Source: Actinospica acidithermotolerans (GTDB lineage: Bacteria > Actinomycetota > Actinomycetes > Streptomycetales > Catenulisporaceae). Taken from it: a stretch of 64,000 bases of DNA. Where the stretch lies: contig NZ_JAGSOH010000009.1 of the NCBI RefSeq assembly GCF_018139625.1, positions 1 to 64,000 of the forward strand, given 5' to 3'. Position numbers and translations under genes: made by a program. Shown piece after piece: positions 8,503 to 19,084 of the stretch. The notes below the pieces were generated by a model. It saw only the letters and a program-made list of their open reading frames with translations, made no database searches and had not been told where the DNA came from. Position 1 is the first letter of the stretch. Each line of letters begins with the position of its first letter.

Positions 8503-11448
8503 CTAGAGCTGGCCGGTCTGGATTCGGCCGAGGCTGAACTGCTCTGCGAGCAGGTCGAAGTCCAGTCTGACCGTGCGACCCGAGTCGATCCTGGACAGAA
8601 CCGGGTATTGGTCGATGTTCAGCAGCCGCTCCAGATTTGCCAGGAAGCCGTCGAAGGATGTGCCGCTGCGCCCGACGATCTCGGCGAGCACCGAGGCCGG
8701 GAGGGTCCTGTCGCCGCCGTGCAGCGCGTCGATGGCGGCGATCACCTCCTCGTCCTTCATCTTAAGGACGAACTTCTTCTGGTCTCGGTAGACCGCGCTC
8801 GCCACGACCGCCGCGCCGACGGACGCGGCGTCACGGTTCTTAACGGGCTCGGCGGTCTGGGCAGGTGCGGAAGCAGCATCGTCGGCGGGGAGCGGGAAGA
8901 GCGCCTCGTGCTGCACCGGCTTCGTCGACTTGCGCGGCCCGGCCGGCTTCGGCGGTTCGGGAACGGGAGCAGCGAGGGGGGTGCCGGCTGCGCCGGAAGC
9001 ATCGGTCTCCACCGGCAGGGTGCTCCACCATCGCGGCGTGGGCCGCCACGGTGCGAGTGCGGTCCAGCCCTTGGGCACGGGCATGCCTTCGGGCAGGAAC
9101 ACGAGCACAGGGACCGTCATCTCGGCGAGTGCGGCGCCGCCGTGGTATCCGGCCCGGCGTGCGGTGTAGCGCACCTGTTCGGAGACGGCGGCGATGAGTG
9201 TGCCGCCGCAGTCCATCACGCGCGGCCCGCTGAGCAGGATCTCGTCGGCTGAGGCGGGTTCGGCCTCAGCGGAGCGGTATCGCTGGCTCTTGTCCGCGCT
9301 GGACGTACGCGTGGGCACGTCGTTCGCCGTCGAGCGGTCGAGGATGTGTCCGTGGTCGGAGACGAGCACCACGGGCCGGTCGAAGCTGCGTGCGGCGTCG
9401 AGAAGCGACTCGAAGTGGGTGACGTTCTCGAGCGTCCAAGCGGTGCGGTCGCCGCGCGCGCCTTTGTCCAGCGCGTCGTCTACGTCGTTGAGCACCACGC
9501 CGATGACTGCCTCGCCGGGCAGCGCCGACATCAGTGCGGGGCTGAGCCGTCCACCGGCCAGTTCGTCGCCGATGTCCCGCTTGTGGAACAGAAGCGCTTC
9601 CCGGCCGGCTCGCGCCCGCCAGAATGCGGCGAACCCGTCCTTTTCCTCACGCTGCCCGCCGGCTTGACGCGCGCCGCAGAGCAACGACGTGCGGCTGTAG
9701 ACGGTCACCGAGGGGATGACGGCCGCCGCCGCCATCCGTGCCGAGTGCCCGGCCGCAGGCGCGATCGCCGCTTCGGTGAAGACATTGCGCCGGGTCAGAC
9801 GTTCGCCGAACTCGGTCGCGACGGCACTGGACATGCCGTCGAGCACGAGGACGAGCGGAGGTCGCCCGGTGTCGGTCGCCAAACGCGCGGCCACCTTGTC
9901 GAGGACCTCCTCGACGAGGAGGGTGCCGGAATTGCTCGGTGCATCCTCGCCGCCGGTCCAGGCTGCGAGAGTAGACGCGAAGCTCCGGTCCAAGGCGTCG
10001 CGGCGGGCTCGTACGCGTCCGTATACCGACCGGTACGCCGCGGCGGTCTCTTCGGCGGCGGCCGTGTCAGGCCCGGGATCGGGGTCGCCGTGGTACAGGA
10101 CGGTGAGAGCTCGGTCGAGCCAGCCGAGGTCGGTGAGGTGACGGGAGAGCCAGCCGGAGACATGCGCGGGCTGCGCCTCGGTGCCTGCCGTGTGCAGCCA
10201 GCGCAACGCGCGCAAGGCCATCTCCGCGACGGCGAGGCGCCGCGGGTGGACGATCGCGAGCCGGTGCCCGGCGAGCGTCCGATGCGCCTTCTCCGCCCGT
10301 TCCAGCGATGCGGGGGAGTGCGCTTCCTGATCCGCCGTCAGCGCGGCGGCGAACGCGGTCAAGCGCGCTTCGAAACCGGTCGGCAGTGTCGCGCTCGCCG
10401 CGAACGCGGCCTGCAACTGCGGATAGCCCGCCGCGAGAGCTTCGGCGCGGGTCACGGCGTCCAAAACGCGACTGCGAAGGTCCCCGGTCCGGTCTCCGCC
10501 GCCCTCGGTAGCCGTGATCCAGCGGTGCACAGTGCCTTCGGCGGCCTGGGCGAATGTGCCGAGTTCCGCCGCGGAGGGAGCGCCCGGCCCGAAGAGCGCG
10601 CCGAGGAGCAGTAGCGCGTCGCTCAGGCCGGCCGAGCCGCGTCGCGCGTCCAGAGCGGTGCACAACAACCCCAGGGCGACGGCGTCGCGCGCCCGGCCCA
10701 ATTCGGCCAGGCGCAGCACGATTGCCGCGACCGGACCGGTGGCCTCGGCAAGCCACGCGCTGACACCGGCGCGTTCGGCCTCAGGCAACGCGGCGAAGCA
10801 CTCCGGGCCTGTTCCGCGCGACCATTCCAGTACGGCGCCCGCGTCCGGCGCGCCGCCACCGCCGTCCAGGGAACCGAGGCCAAGCCGGACGGCCAGCAGC
10901 GCGGCGACCGCGCTGTCCCGGGTCAGCAGGGAGCCACGGCTCGCCCCTGGTGACGCGGTGTCCCATCCGTGCTGGGGCTCTGCGGCCAGCAGGGCGTCGA
11001 GAAGCCAGGTTTCGCGGGCCAGGCGCCAGTCCAGTTCCCGGACGCCGAATTGTTCGCGCACCAGCTCTGCCGGATTGACCGCGATGGTGCTCATGTACGC
11101 GGCGTGCGCCCGAAGGCTCCAGCCGATCTCCGCTGCGGGCAGGTCGGTGGCGATCACCAGTACCCGCGGCGCGCCGTCGGGCGTGCGTTCGCCCTCCCGC
11201 TGGAACTGTTCCCACGCGTCGGCGACGGCCAGCACGCTCGGGCAGGCGACCACGCTGACGGCGTACCTTTCGCTGCCCGCGCCCTCGTCCTCGTCCTCGA
11301 GTACGACAGAGAACTGGCTCGTCGGGTAATCGACGTACACCAGGAACAGGCGGCGGCTTTGCTTGCGCCGCAGCTCTTTGCGGACGAGGGATTCGAGCGT
11401 GCCGCGGCTGATCCGGGGAGGCGCTGTGGCCGCATCGAGGGACATCAC
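8503..11448 (-). CDS. pglZ: PglZ, alkaline-phosphatase-superfamily BREX protein
   Basis: The protein has 981 residues from a GTG at 11448 that overlaps the pglY stop in a GTGA junction (an ATG follows directly). The PglZ core, of the alkaline phosphatase/phosphodiesterase superfamily, is in the second half. LVLVLDGMSS carries the metal-binding aspartate, and VVLVSDHGHI supplies later metal ligands. The N-terminal half is a long helical region rich in alanine and leucine. PglZ is the one protein common to all BREX types. In the Streptomyces coelicolor Pgl system it counteracts the toxicity of PglX. Metal-ligand motifs are intact, so it should be active. Confidence 0.94.
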   Translation of the reverse strand: MMSLDAATAPPRISRGTLESLVRKELRRKQSRRLFLVYVDYPTSQFSVVLEDEDEGAGSERYAVSVVACPSVLAVADAWEQFQREGERTPDGAPRVLVIATDLPAAEIGWSLRAHAAYMSTIAVNPAELVREQFGVRELDWRLARETWLLDALLAAEPQHGWDTASPGASRGSLLTRDSAVAALLAVRLGLGSLDGGGGAPDAGAVLEWSRGTGPECFAALPEAERAGVSAWLAEATGPVAAIVLRLAELGRARDAVALGLLCTALDARRGSAGLSDALLLLGALFGPGAPSAAELGTFAQAAEGTVHRWITATEGGGDRTGDLRSRVLDAVTRAEALAAGYPQLQAAFAASATLPTGFEARLTAFAAALTADQEAHSPASLERAEKAHRTLAGHRLAIVHPRRLAVAEMALRALRWLHTAGTEAQPAHVSGWLSRHLTDLGWLDRALTVLYHGDPDPGPDTAAAEETAAAYRSVYGRVRARRDALDRSFASTLAAWTGGEDAPSNSGTLLVEEVLDKVAARLATDTGRPPLVLVLDGMSSAVATEFGERLTRRNVFTEAAIAPAAGHSARMAAAAVIPSVTVYSRTSLLCGARQAGGQREEKDGFAAFWRARAGREALLFHKRDIGDELAGGRLSPALMSALPGEAVIGVVLNDVDDALDKGARGDRTAWTLENVTHFESLLDAARSFDRPVVLVSDHGHILDRSTANDVPTRTSSADKSQRYRSAEAEPASADEILLSGPRVMDCGGTLIAAVSEQVRYTARRAGYHGGAALAEMTVPVLVFLPEGMPVPKGWTALAPWRPTPRWWSTLPVETDASGAAGTPLAAPVPEPPKPAGPRKSTKPVQHEALFPLPADDAASAPAQTAEPVKNRDAASVGAAVVASAVYRDQKKFVLKMKDEEVIAAIDALHGGDRTLPASVLAEIVGRSGTSFDGFLANLERLLNIDQYPVLSRIDSGRTVRLDFDLLAEQFSLGRIQTGQL

Positions 11449-14400
11449 TGGCCGCCCTCGCCCGACGTGGCCGCGTCGGGTGTGTCGTCGATGGGCTGCC
11501 AGGACACTTCGATCCGCACGCCGGGATTCGCCGCGGCATAGTCCCGAGCCTGCTCGAGCAGCTGGCCGACCGCCGACTCCCAGGCGCTCTCGACCGAGCC
11601 GGCGCCGACCCCGGACGGCGCGACGACGATGCGGCCGGTGGGCCGGGTTGCCGCCTTCGGAGCCGGGCGCTCGGGAATCGGCTGGTCGCCTGGCACGCCG
11701 TGCTCGGTCAGGCTGATCTGCTCCGCGCTGGTCGGCCGGGACCCGGCGGGCGGTGCCTCGACCTCAGCGGCCGGGGCGTAGCCGGCGGCGTCGGCCGATG
11801 CGCCCCCGGCTTGCGGCAGCGCTACCGCGGCCCGGCGCTGCGCCTCGGACAGCAGCGTCAGCCCGCGGCCGCCGACCTCGTGCAGAACCTCGGCGAGCGG
11901 CCGGGTGAACTCGTCGCTCGCTGCGGCCAGACGCAGCCGCTCGATCAGCGCCCTGGACTGCTCGCCAAGGTCGTCCGCCCGCTGGGCCATGTCGTGCACG
12001 GATTCGACGATCTTCCACTCGGCGCGGTCCTGCGCATCCAAGGCGTCGAGTACGGACTTCGCGGTGCTGATGGTCTTCGAGATGACCGAATCGGTGCACG
12101 AGTACTGCACCGCGGCGAGCTCGCGTACCAGAGCCGTGTCGTTCTCGTGCCGGGCGAGCCGGGCCAGCAGCTCGGCTGCCTCGCGCACGGCGACGACGCG
12201 TGCGCTGTCCACGGTGAGCCCCAGCAGCCGGGCGTGGGTTTCGGCGGACAGGGAGCCGCGCAGGTCGTTGACCGCCTGCTGGGCCGCCCTGGCCTGGGCT
12301 CGTACGGCCCTCGCGAGCTGGGTGGTGTTGCGGGCGTTGCGGACGGGCGCGACCTTGGTGCCGAACAGCGCGCCGGCCTTGGCGAGCGCGGCCGCGAACT
12401 GCTGCTCATCCGGCAGCTCCTGGGTACGAAGGGCGTACCCGTCCTTGATCTGGTCGAGCTCCGGCGGCTCGGCCACGGGCGTCTGCCGGTAGAGCCAGGT
12501 CTTGTCCGCGACGAGCGCGTAACACGCGATGATCATGTTGGCGGCGTTGCGGTCCAGGCCGGTGTAGCCCATTTCCTCGATCCAGCGGCGGATCTGCTCC
12601 ACCTTCAGGTCGGAGCTCGCATCGACGCCGTTCTTCGCGGCCTGCTGGTCGATCCTGCGCCGCCAGTCCGTGGTGACGATGAGCGGGCCGTCGTGCACTT
12701 CGCCGAGTTGCAGGCCGTGCACGACCCGCTTGGCGAGCGGGATCTTCGTGCTCTCCACGACCGTGCGCATGCTCCCGTCCTCGACCGCGGCGGCGACCAT
12801 GCCGAGCACGGTCTTGAGCTGCGGCAGCGTGACGAGATCACCCTTCTCGGCCGGGTCGAGGTTCAGGTGCTGCGGGTACATCCGGGCCAGCATGTCGTCG
12901 GCCAGCCGCAGCATCGCCGATTGGAAGCCTTCGGATTTGCGCAGCGGCTTGAGCTGGTGATCGGGCAGGAGCGAGTAGACGTGCGCGCGGTCGTTGAGCT
13001 GCGCGCCGAGGTTGGCCTCCTCGGCGTTCCTGATGCCGTAGGCCTGTTCGAGCGCGTCGACGAGCTGCTGGGTGAGGCTGGACTCGTTGACCCGCAGCTG
13101 CGTCCGAATGCGCATCCGGTCGTCGATCGACCAGGTGGCGGCCACCTCGTCGAGACGGTCGCCCTTGAGCAGTGCCTGGATGCGCAGCAGCCGCCCGAGG
13201 TCGTTGGTCACAGAGGTGGACAGGAAGTGCGGCAGCCACACCACCGTCGGCGCCTGGAAGCCGTCACGGGACAGATCCCTGACACGCTGCCAGTCGTCGT
13301 TGGGGCCGTGATCGTGATCGTCAAACGGATAGTCGACGACGAACTTGATATTGCCCTCGGTGAACGGCTCGAACTGGCCGCGGGAGATGGCCTGCGGATC
13401 GCGTACGTTGGCGAACACGAACTCGGCCGTGCGCTTCGTGCCCTGCCAGATGAGCGTGCGCTCGTCGGGGGCGGCGGCGCTGTCCTCCTTGACGCCGAGA
13501 GCCTCCCACAGCACGTTCTTGATCCAGACGCGGCGGGTGCCGGGCTTGTCGCTATCGTCGCACGCGGCGAGCAGCGGCTCGACGTCGAGGTCCGAGACGT
13601 GCACGGTGAAGACCGGATTGGCCTGATCCCCGTCGGAGCGGATCTCGCCGTAGCCGCCGGCCAGCCGCTTGATCCGGTCCACCGCGGTCGCGCCGGCCGT
13701 GGCGACGCGTGAGCGCAGCGCACCGTAGTTGAGCGCGGCCAGCTTCGGCCCGGTCAGCCGCTGCAGGGCGGGCACGTCGGGCGCGAGCGCGGACAGAAGC
13801 AGGGTCTTGACGAGCAGGTCGTCCTGGACGAAGCGCACGTCGGTCTCCGAGCCGTAACGCTGCTTGAGCGTGTCCCGGATCCGGCCGTGCAAGGTCTGGG
13901 CGTGTTCCGCCTGTGCCTTGAGGTGGTCGGTGAACGCGGCGCCCGTGCGCTCGGTCAGCACGTCCCACAGATGCCCGAGCGCGATTGGCCGGCCGACCTC
14001 CATGTCCGCGTTGCGCCGCAGCAGTTCGTGCACGAGCTTGAGGCCGGTGCGCTCGCGCTGGAGCGCGCCGGAGAGCGCGACCAGGACGTTGAGCAGTGCC
14101 GGGGTGAGCGGGTAGACCGTGCGGAAGTCCGACCAGTCGGCCCGGGTGGCGCCGTGCGCGTCCAGGAGCGTGTCCCGGTCCTGTGCGTTGGCCGACTCGA
14201 CGGAGGCGAACGCGGCGTCGAGTTCGACGTCGGCACCGGGGAGCCGGCGCAGCACGCGCTCCTTGATGATCGCCGGGAGGTTGCGGTCCTCCAGGTTGAT
14301 CACGTCGAAACGCTCGGCGAGATAGTTGACCTGGTACTCCAGGTTCTTCACGTCCGCGCCGACAATGTCCTCACCGATGAGCGTGGACAGATTGCGCTGC

Positions 14401-15437
14401 CGGGAGATGAACGCCACGATCGGTACCGGCCGGTCGCTGTTGCCGGACTCGATCAGCTTGACGAGCTCCTGCACCTGCGTATTGACGAAGGTCTTCTCCG
14501 TCAGGTGAGCCTGGAGCCAGAGGATCAGCTCGTCGAGGAAAAGGATCAGACCGTCGTAGCCGAGCGACTTCGTGTGATGCGAGATGACGGACAGGCCCTC
14601 CTCCAGCGACACGAAGCCGCCGGAAGCGCCGTGCATCGCGGTCCGGTAGGAGCTCAGCGGCCCGTCGAGCAACGCAGTGACCAGCTTCTTCCGCTGAGGA
14701 TCTCCCGGGGGAGCGGCGAAGGCGGCGTCCAGCGCGGCCGGGGTCCACACGGAGTCCGCGCCTGCATCCTCCTCCGGCCTGTTCATCCGCGGGAGGTCAC
14801 TATCGTCGTCCACAGTGCTCTGCGACGCGGCAGCGGCGGCGGGCCGGCCGCCCTCCAGCCAGGCGGCGAACCGGGCGTCATCCGCGAAGAACTCGCGCTG
14901 CTTGCGGGCGTCCGCGATCAGCGACTCGTCCCGGTAGACAGCGGGAGTCGGCGCATCCGGACGCACGCGCGCGACTTCCTTGACATAGCCCCCGAGCAGC
15001 GCGGAGGTGATGTCGGCCGAGCCGACGAGATGGTACGGCACCATCAGGAACCTGCGACCGCGCAGCCACGAGTCGTGGTCCGCGATCACCGGTTGCAGGC
15101 CTGGCTTGGCCCGGGCGACCGGATCGTTGTTGACGATGGCGTGCAGAACGGCGAGGAAGTGCGACTTGCCGGCGCCGAAGGAGCCATGCAGATACGCGGC
15201 GTTGGACGCACGCCGATCGACCGAGACCTTGATCAGGTCGAGAGCCTGACGGAACGCGTCACGCAGCTGGTCGGTGACGACGTAGTCGTTCACCATGCCG
15301 GCCGCATCGCCGATGGCGCCGGTCAACTCGACCTTGAAATCGCCCGCGTGGACGGAGTCCTTGATCTCCAGGACGTCACGAAGCGTCTTCGATCCCACTG
15401 TCCCGTTCGATCCCACTGCTCCAGTCCCACCAGTCAC
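11445..15437 (-). CDS. pglY: PglY, large BREX ATPase
   Basis: The protein has 1330 residues from GTG 15437, which overlaps the pglX stop in GTGA. GGAGTGGG lies just upstream. A longer in-frame start at 15533 would sit inside pglX and is not preferred. Walker A GSFGAGKS is at residues 85-92 of a large P-loop ATPase related to BrxC. The rest is helical, with a charged C-terminal segment and an alanine/proline-rich linker. In the Pgl system PglY is required for the phage-resistant phenotype. ATP hydrolysis by PglY is expected from the P-loop, but its target is unknown. Confidence 0.93.
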   Translation of the reverse strand: MTGGTGAVGSNGTVGSKTLRDVLEIKDSVHAGDFKVELTGAIGDAAGMVNDYVVTDQLRDAFRQALDLIKVSVDRRASNAAYLHGSFGAGKSHFLAVLHAIVNNDPVARAKPGLQPVIADHDSWLRGRRFLMVPYHLVGSADITSALLGGYVKEVARVRPDAPTPAVYRDESLIADARKQREFFADDARFAAWLEGGRPAAAAASQSTVDDDSDLPRMNRPEEDAGADSVWTPAALDAAFAAPPGDPQRKKLVTALLDGPLSSYRTAMHGASGGFVSLEEGLSVISHHTKSLGYDGLILFLDELILWLQAHLTEKTFVNTQVQELVKLIESGNSDRPVPIVAFISRQRNLSTLIGEDIVGADVKNLEYQVNYLAERFDVINLEDRNLPAIIKERVLRRLPGADVELDAAFASVESANAQDRDTLLDAHGATRADWSDFRTVYPLTPALLNVLVALSGALQRERTGLKLVHELLRRNADMEVGRPIALGHLWDVLTERTGAAFTDHLKAQAEHAQTLHGRIRDTLKQRYGSETDVRFVQDDLLVKTLLLSALAPDVPALQRLTGPKLAALNYGALRSRVATAGATAVDRIKRLAGGYGEIRSDGDQANPVFTVHVSDLDVEPLLAACDDSDKPGTRRVWIKNVLWEALGVKEDSAAAPDERTLIWQGTKRTAEFVFANVRDPQAISRGQFEPFTEGNIKFVVDYPFDDHDHGPNDDWQRVRDLSRDGFQAPTVVWLPHFLSTSVTNDLGRLLRIQALLKGDRLDEVAATWSIDDRMRIRTQLRVNESSLTQQLVDALEQAYGIRNAEEANLGAQLNDRAHVYSLLPDHQLKPLRKSEGFQSAMLRLADDMLARMYPQHLNLDPAEKGDLVTLPQLKTVLGMVAAAVEDGSMRTVVESTKIPLAKRVVHGLQLGEVHDGPLIVTTDWRRRIDQQAAKNGVDASSDLKVEQIRRWIEEMGYTGLDRNAANMIIACYALVADKTWLYRQTPVAEPPELDQIKDGYALRTQELPDEQQFAAALAKAGALFGTKVAPVRNARNTTQLARAVRAQARAAQQAVNDLRGSLSAETHARLLGLTVDSARVVAVREAAELLARLARHENDTALVRELAAVQYSCTDSVISKTISTAKSVLDALDAQDRAEWKIVESVHDMAQRADDLGEQSRALIERLRLAAASDEFTRPLAEVLHEVGGRGLTLLSEAQRRAAVALPQAGGASADAAGYAPAAEVEAPPAGSRPTSAEQISLTEHGVPGDQPIPERPAPKAATRPTGRIVVAPSGVGAGSVESAWESAVGQLLEQARDYAAANPGVRIEVSWQPIDDTPDAATSGEGGQ

Positions 15438-18400
15438 TGTCCCACTCCGAATCGCGAGCGCCGCTCGTTGAGGAAGGCCTCGAAGTCCTCCGCCGGGACG
15501 CCGCCCCACTCCTCGTCGTATTGCCCGTGCCACTGCTTGATCCAGGGCAGGATCTCAGCAAGGCCAGCGAGCAGGGGAGCGATTTTATCGGCACCCCAGG
15601 CGAGCTGTGCCGAGCGATCGTTGACGAGGTTCACCAGGGCCTGCGCCTGGTCTTTGTGGTCCCAGCCGGCCCAGCCGAGCAGAAGGGTTGGATCGGCGTC
15701 GGGCGAGGCTCCCGGGTAGCCGATGAAGCGCTCCTTCGGCACGTCGAGCTTGCCGCGATTGGACCAGTAGCTCTGTTTCACGAAGTCGGCGGAGGTGTAC
15801 TTCGGCGGAACGGGGATGTCGCGCCGCTTGCCGGTCCGGTCCTCCTCGCGCTGCAACTCCCAAGTCCGCTCCCACTGCGCACGCTTCCGCAGGCCTGCCT
15901 CCTTGTAGCGCAGAGCCGCGAGGTAGGGCACGTGCTCGGCGTCGAGGATGTCGGCGAGGACGCGTTCCAGGGGCATGTCCGGGTTGCCAAGATGAGCCGC
16001 GTAGAGGGAGGCGACGGAGGTGAAGTCGTCGTCGGCACGTAGGCGGTCCGCGAGCTGGTTGATGGTGAGCGGACGCGGCTGACGGAAGCCCTCGCGCAGG
16101 GCGTACCAGAGGTCCGCGGACTCGGTGCGGTCCAGGAGCCAAGAGCGAAGGGCGTCGGCTTCCTTTTTGTCCCAGGGGGTGGTGGCCCAGCGGCGCTTGC
16201 ACTCGGGACGCTCGATGAGCGCGAGGTCGCTGCGGGACTCGATCAGCGCGATGCGGGATTCGACGACGGCACGGTAGTCGGCGGGCCAGTGGGCGGGGAG
16301 CTCGGTGATGGGGGCGGAGTTGTGGCGGGCGAACCACTGAGTGCTCGCCTCGTCGTCGGCCATCTTGCGCGCGAGGACGATCTCGAAGGCACGCTCGCCG
16401 AGGGTGAGCTCGGAAACGTCTTCGAAGTTTGCGACCGTCGTCGCGGCGAGTTCCTTGGCGGTCAGGAGGTGGTACGTGCCGTAGATGTACCAGTCGAGCT
16501 CTTCCTGGAGAGCAATCATTTGGGCGCGGGTGCGGTCGTGGTCCGCGTGGGCGGCGTCGAGAGCGGCACGCGTAGGGAGGGGGGCAGAGCAGACGTGCGA
16601 CGGCTCGAAGGTAGTGAGTTGCTCCGCGAGCTGGTCGAGGGCGCGGCCGTAGGCGAGGGGGAGTTCGGCCGGTAGCGGGAATTCCTGGAGCTTCGTGCCG
16701 GTGAACTCGTACCGCTCGTACCACGGCTCTGGGCTCCAGCGATCACCACCACCGCTTGAGTTCGACGTTCCTGCCTTCGGCTGGCTAACCTGCTTCAGCC
16801 AGAAGCAGGCAGTCGAGGAGTTGAGAACACTAAGCAGCGCTAGGTGCTCTTCCTCGCTCGTCCCCTCCGGCAGCTTGATCACAGGTGCGGAGCGGTTGAA
16901 CACCTTCCCACCGCGATCAAGTACGAAGTGGTTGTGTGTGGCGACGAAAGCGAACATGATCGTCAGGGGAGCCTTCAGCTTTTCGCGATACAGCTCGCCG
17001 TACTCATACCAGGAAAGCGTGTTGATATCCTCAATCAATTTGCCGAAGCGCTTGCGCCGTTGAAGAACTCGCCTTCTTGGCCAAACGAAACGATGAAATG
17101 CGGGAAGATCGTCGAGCGATCGCACGGCGAGCGTCTCCCCGTAGGGCCAAGCTGAAATGGTATCCACGGTCACGTGGTAGTCGCGCACTCCGTCCCCGGT
17201 TACCATTGGGCGGCCGCTTTCGATGGCGAGTCGTCGCACTGTAGCTACATCGAGGAAGAATGCTTCATCCTCTGCCGTAATTGCTACGAATCCCATGTGC
17301 GCGGTGATGGTACCCAGCTTCTGATGGAGAGCACCCTCGACTCGCTGAAATAGCTCCCCTGCTCCGCCGCCTCCTACAGACCATGGGTACTCTTCGAAGC
17401 GCTCGCGAGGTGAATCCTCAACCGAGACCCACTCGGACGCGCTCCCCGCCTTACCAAGCTGATCGACGATCGCAGTCCACACCAAGCCCTTGGCCGGATC
17501 CTCCGGCGCTCCCGGCTCGCCGCGCACGCCGAGCACCGCCCTGATCGGCTTCAGCTTGTCCGGCATGTGGTTCCGGCCAATCAGGATCACCGTGGGCGTG
17601 CCGTGCCCAGGAATGTACGCTCCCGACGTGTCAATGATATGTGAGAGCTCGACCTTCTGCGCAAAGTACTTCTCGATGAGCGGCTTGCCAAACTCGCGCT
17701 TCATGAACGAGTTCGCCGTGATCTGGCCGACGTACCCGGACCCCTCACGCAGCCCGCCGCCGTGGACCGCCAGCTGGAACAAGCGCTGCGCGAACGGTGC
17801 TGCTAGTGAATACTTTCCCTTGCAAACTTCGCCGTACGCTGCCCGGTAGTTCGCGTTCTCGGCCTTATCCTGCACGACAATGTACGGCGGGTTCGCCACG
17901 ACCACGTGGTACGTGCCGCGCGTTAGCAGGTCGAACTTCTCCACGAACTCGGCCGCGTCTTCCGTCGCGTAACTATGCGCCGCGCGCTGAACAGCCTCCC
18001 CATCCGCGCCAAACAGCGCATCCTGCTCGCCCGCGCTGTCCTTGCCATGCAGCAGCGAGTCGCCCACGGCCACGATCGGCCGGAAGCCGTGGTCCTCGGC
18101 CAGCTTCGTCGCGCCGGCCGCGTTCAGCGCGGCGATGTGCAGACGGAACCGGGCGATCGCCACTGCGAAGGGGTTCTTGTCGCAGCCGTGCACGCTTCCG
18201 AGCGCGCGTCGGATCAACTCGGCGCGGTCCGTTGCCGGTTCCTGCTCCTGCCACTTCGTCAGCAGCCGGTGGAACATCCCCAGCAGGAAGTGCCCGGAGC
18301 CGCACGCTGGGTCGATCGTCCGCAGTCCTTCGAGTTCGAACTCCTCGACCGCGGGCTCCAGCGTCAGGTCGAGGATGAACTCCTCGACGAACTCTGGCGT

Positions 18401-19084
18401 CTGCAGCAGCGCGTACGTCTTCCGTGCGTACTCGGACAGGTCCTGGTACACGTCGCCGAGGAATCGCGTGTCGAGCAGGCCGGCGTCGCCGTCTTCGTCG
18501 TTCCCGCCCGAGACGAACGTGTGCACGACATCGCCGTCCGGCCCGCGCCTGCGCCAGAACTTGATCAGATCGGTTGCCGCCTCGAAGGACGGCGTAACTC
18601 GCCACAGCGGGTTGTGTTCACGGTTAAAAAGTTCCGCTGCCGCGTCCGACTGGGCCGCGAAGTGGTCGAAGGCCGCGATCAGCCAGTCGCGGTCGTTCTT
18701 CTCCGGGTGCTCGGCGAAGTATTCTCCGTGCCGGTCCTCAGCGATCGTCACCCGCTCGCCCCGGCCCGCCAGGAACGGCCAGTCGATCAGCTCGTTGTCC
18801 TCGGCGAAGCGTACGAACACGCAGCCGAGCACCCAAGCCACCGCCGACTGCGCGATCTGCCCGTCGAGCCATGACTCGTATGTAGCGGCCGTACGTCCTG
18901 CCGCGTACGCCTCGTCGTGCTCCTTGCGCAGGTCCGCCTCGGCCGGCAGCTTGCCGTCTTTCCCGCTGCCCTCGACGGACACCCGTGCACGCAGATCGCT
19001 TTCCAGTAGAGCGACCTGGCCCCGCAGGTCGGCGAGCAGGTCCGGAGTGCCGCCGCTGCCCTTCTTCGTTCCGCGCCCGCTCAC
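15434..19084 (-). CDS. pglX: PglX, adenine-specific DNA methyltransferase of BREX type 2
   Basis: The protein has 1216 residues from GTG 19084, which forms a 4-base GTGA overlap with the pglW stop. GGAGCGGG sits upstream, so I prefer this over an upstream ATG at 19177 inside pglW. The SAM-binding motif I DPACGSGHFLLG starts at residue 258 and the catalytic NPPY of N6-adenine methyltransferases at 398. The long C-terminal half is the target-recognition and BREX-specific region. In BREX the methylase marks host DNA. In the classical Pgl system PglX instead is proposed to modify phage progeny and is toxic without PglZ. Both motifs are intact. Confidence 0.94.
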   Translation of the reverse strand: MSGRGTKKGSGGTPDLLADLRGQVALLESDLRARVSVEGSGKDGKLPAEADLRKEHDEAYAAGRTAATYESWLDGQIAQSAVAWVLGCVFVRFAEDNELIDWPFLAGRGERVTIAEDRHGEYFAEHPEKNDRDWLIAAFDHFAAQSDAAAELFNREHNPLWRVTPSFEAATDLIKFWRRRGPDGDVVHTFVSGGNDEDGDAGLLDTRFLGDVYQDLSEYARKTYALLQTPEFVEEFILDLTLEPAVEEFELEGLRTIDPACGSGHFLLGMFHRLLTKWQEQEPATDRAELIRRALGSVHGCDKNPFAVAIARFRLHIAALNAAGATKLAEDHGFRPIVAVGDSLLHGKDSAGEQDALFGADGEAVQRAAHSYATEDAAEFVEKFDLLTRGTYHVVVANPPYIVVQDKAENANYRAAYGEVCKGKYSLAAPFAQRLFQLAVHGGGLREGSGYVGQITANSFMKREFGKPLIEKYFAQKVELSHIIDTSGAYIPGHGTPTVILIGRNHMPDKLKPIRAVLGVRGEPGAPEDPAKGLVWTAIVDQLGKAGSASEWVSVEDSPRERFEEYPWSVGGGGAGELFQRVEGALHQKLGTITAHMGFVAITAEDEAFFLDVATVRRLAIESGRPMVTGDGVRDYHVTVDTISAWPYGETLAVRSLDDLPAFHRFVWPRRRVLQRRKRFGKLIEDINTLSWYEYGELYREKLKAPLTIMFAFVATHNHFVLDRGGKVFNRSAPVIKLPEGTSEEEHLALLSVLNSSTACFWLKQVSQPKAGTSNSSGGGDRWSPEPWYERYEFTGTKLQEFPLPAELPLAYGRALDQLAEQLTTFEPSHVCSAPLPTRAALDAAHADHDRTRAQMIALQEELDWYIYGTYHLLTAKELAATTVANFEDVSELTLGERAFEIVLARKMADDEASTQWFARHNSAPITELPAHWPADYRAVVESRIALIESRSDLALIERPECKRRWATTPWDKKEADALRSWLLDRTESADLWYALREGFRQPRPLTINQLADRLRADDDFTSVASLYAAHLGNPDMPLERVLADILDAEHVPYLAALRYKEAGLRKRAQWERTWELQREEDRTGKRRDIPVPPKYTSADFVKQSYWSNRGKLDVPKERFIGYPGASPDADPTLLLGWAGWDHKDQAQALVNLVNDRSAQLAWGADKIAPLLAGLAEILPWIKQWHGQYDEEWGGVPAEDFEAFLNERRSRFGVGQ

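Noticed and set aside
11700-15719. Long plus-strand frames opposite pglY
   Set aside because: They are antisense shadows of a GC-rich gene and show no start sites or domain content.
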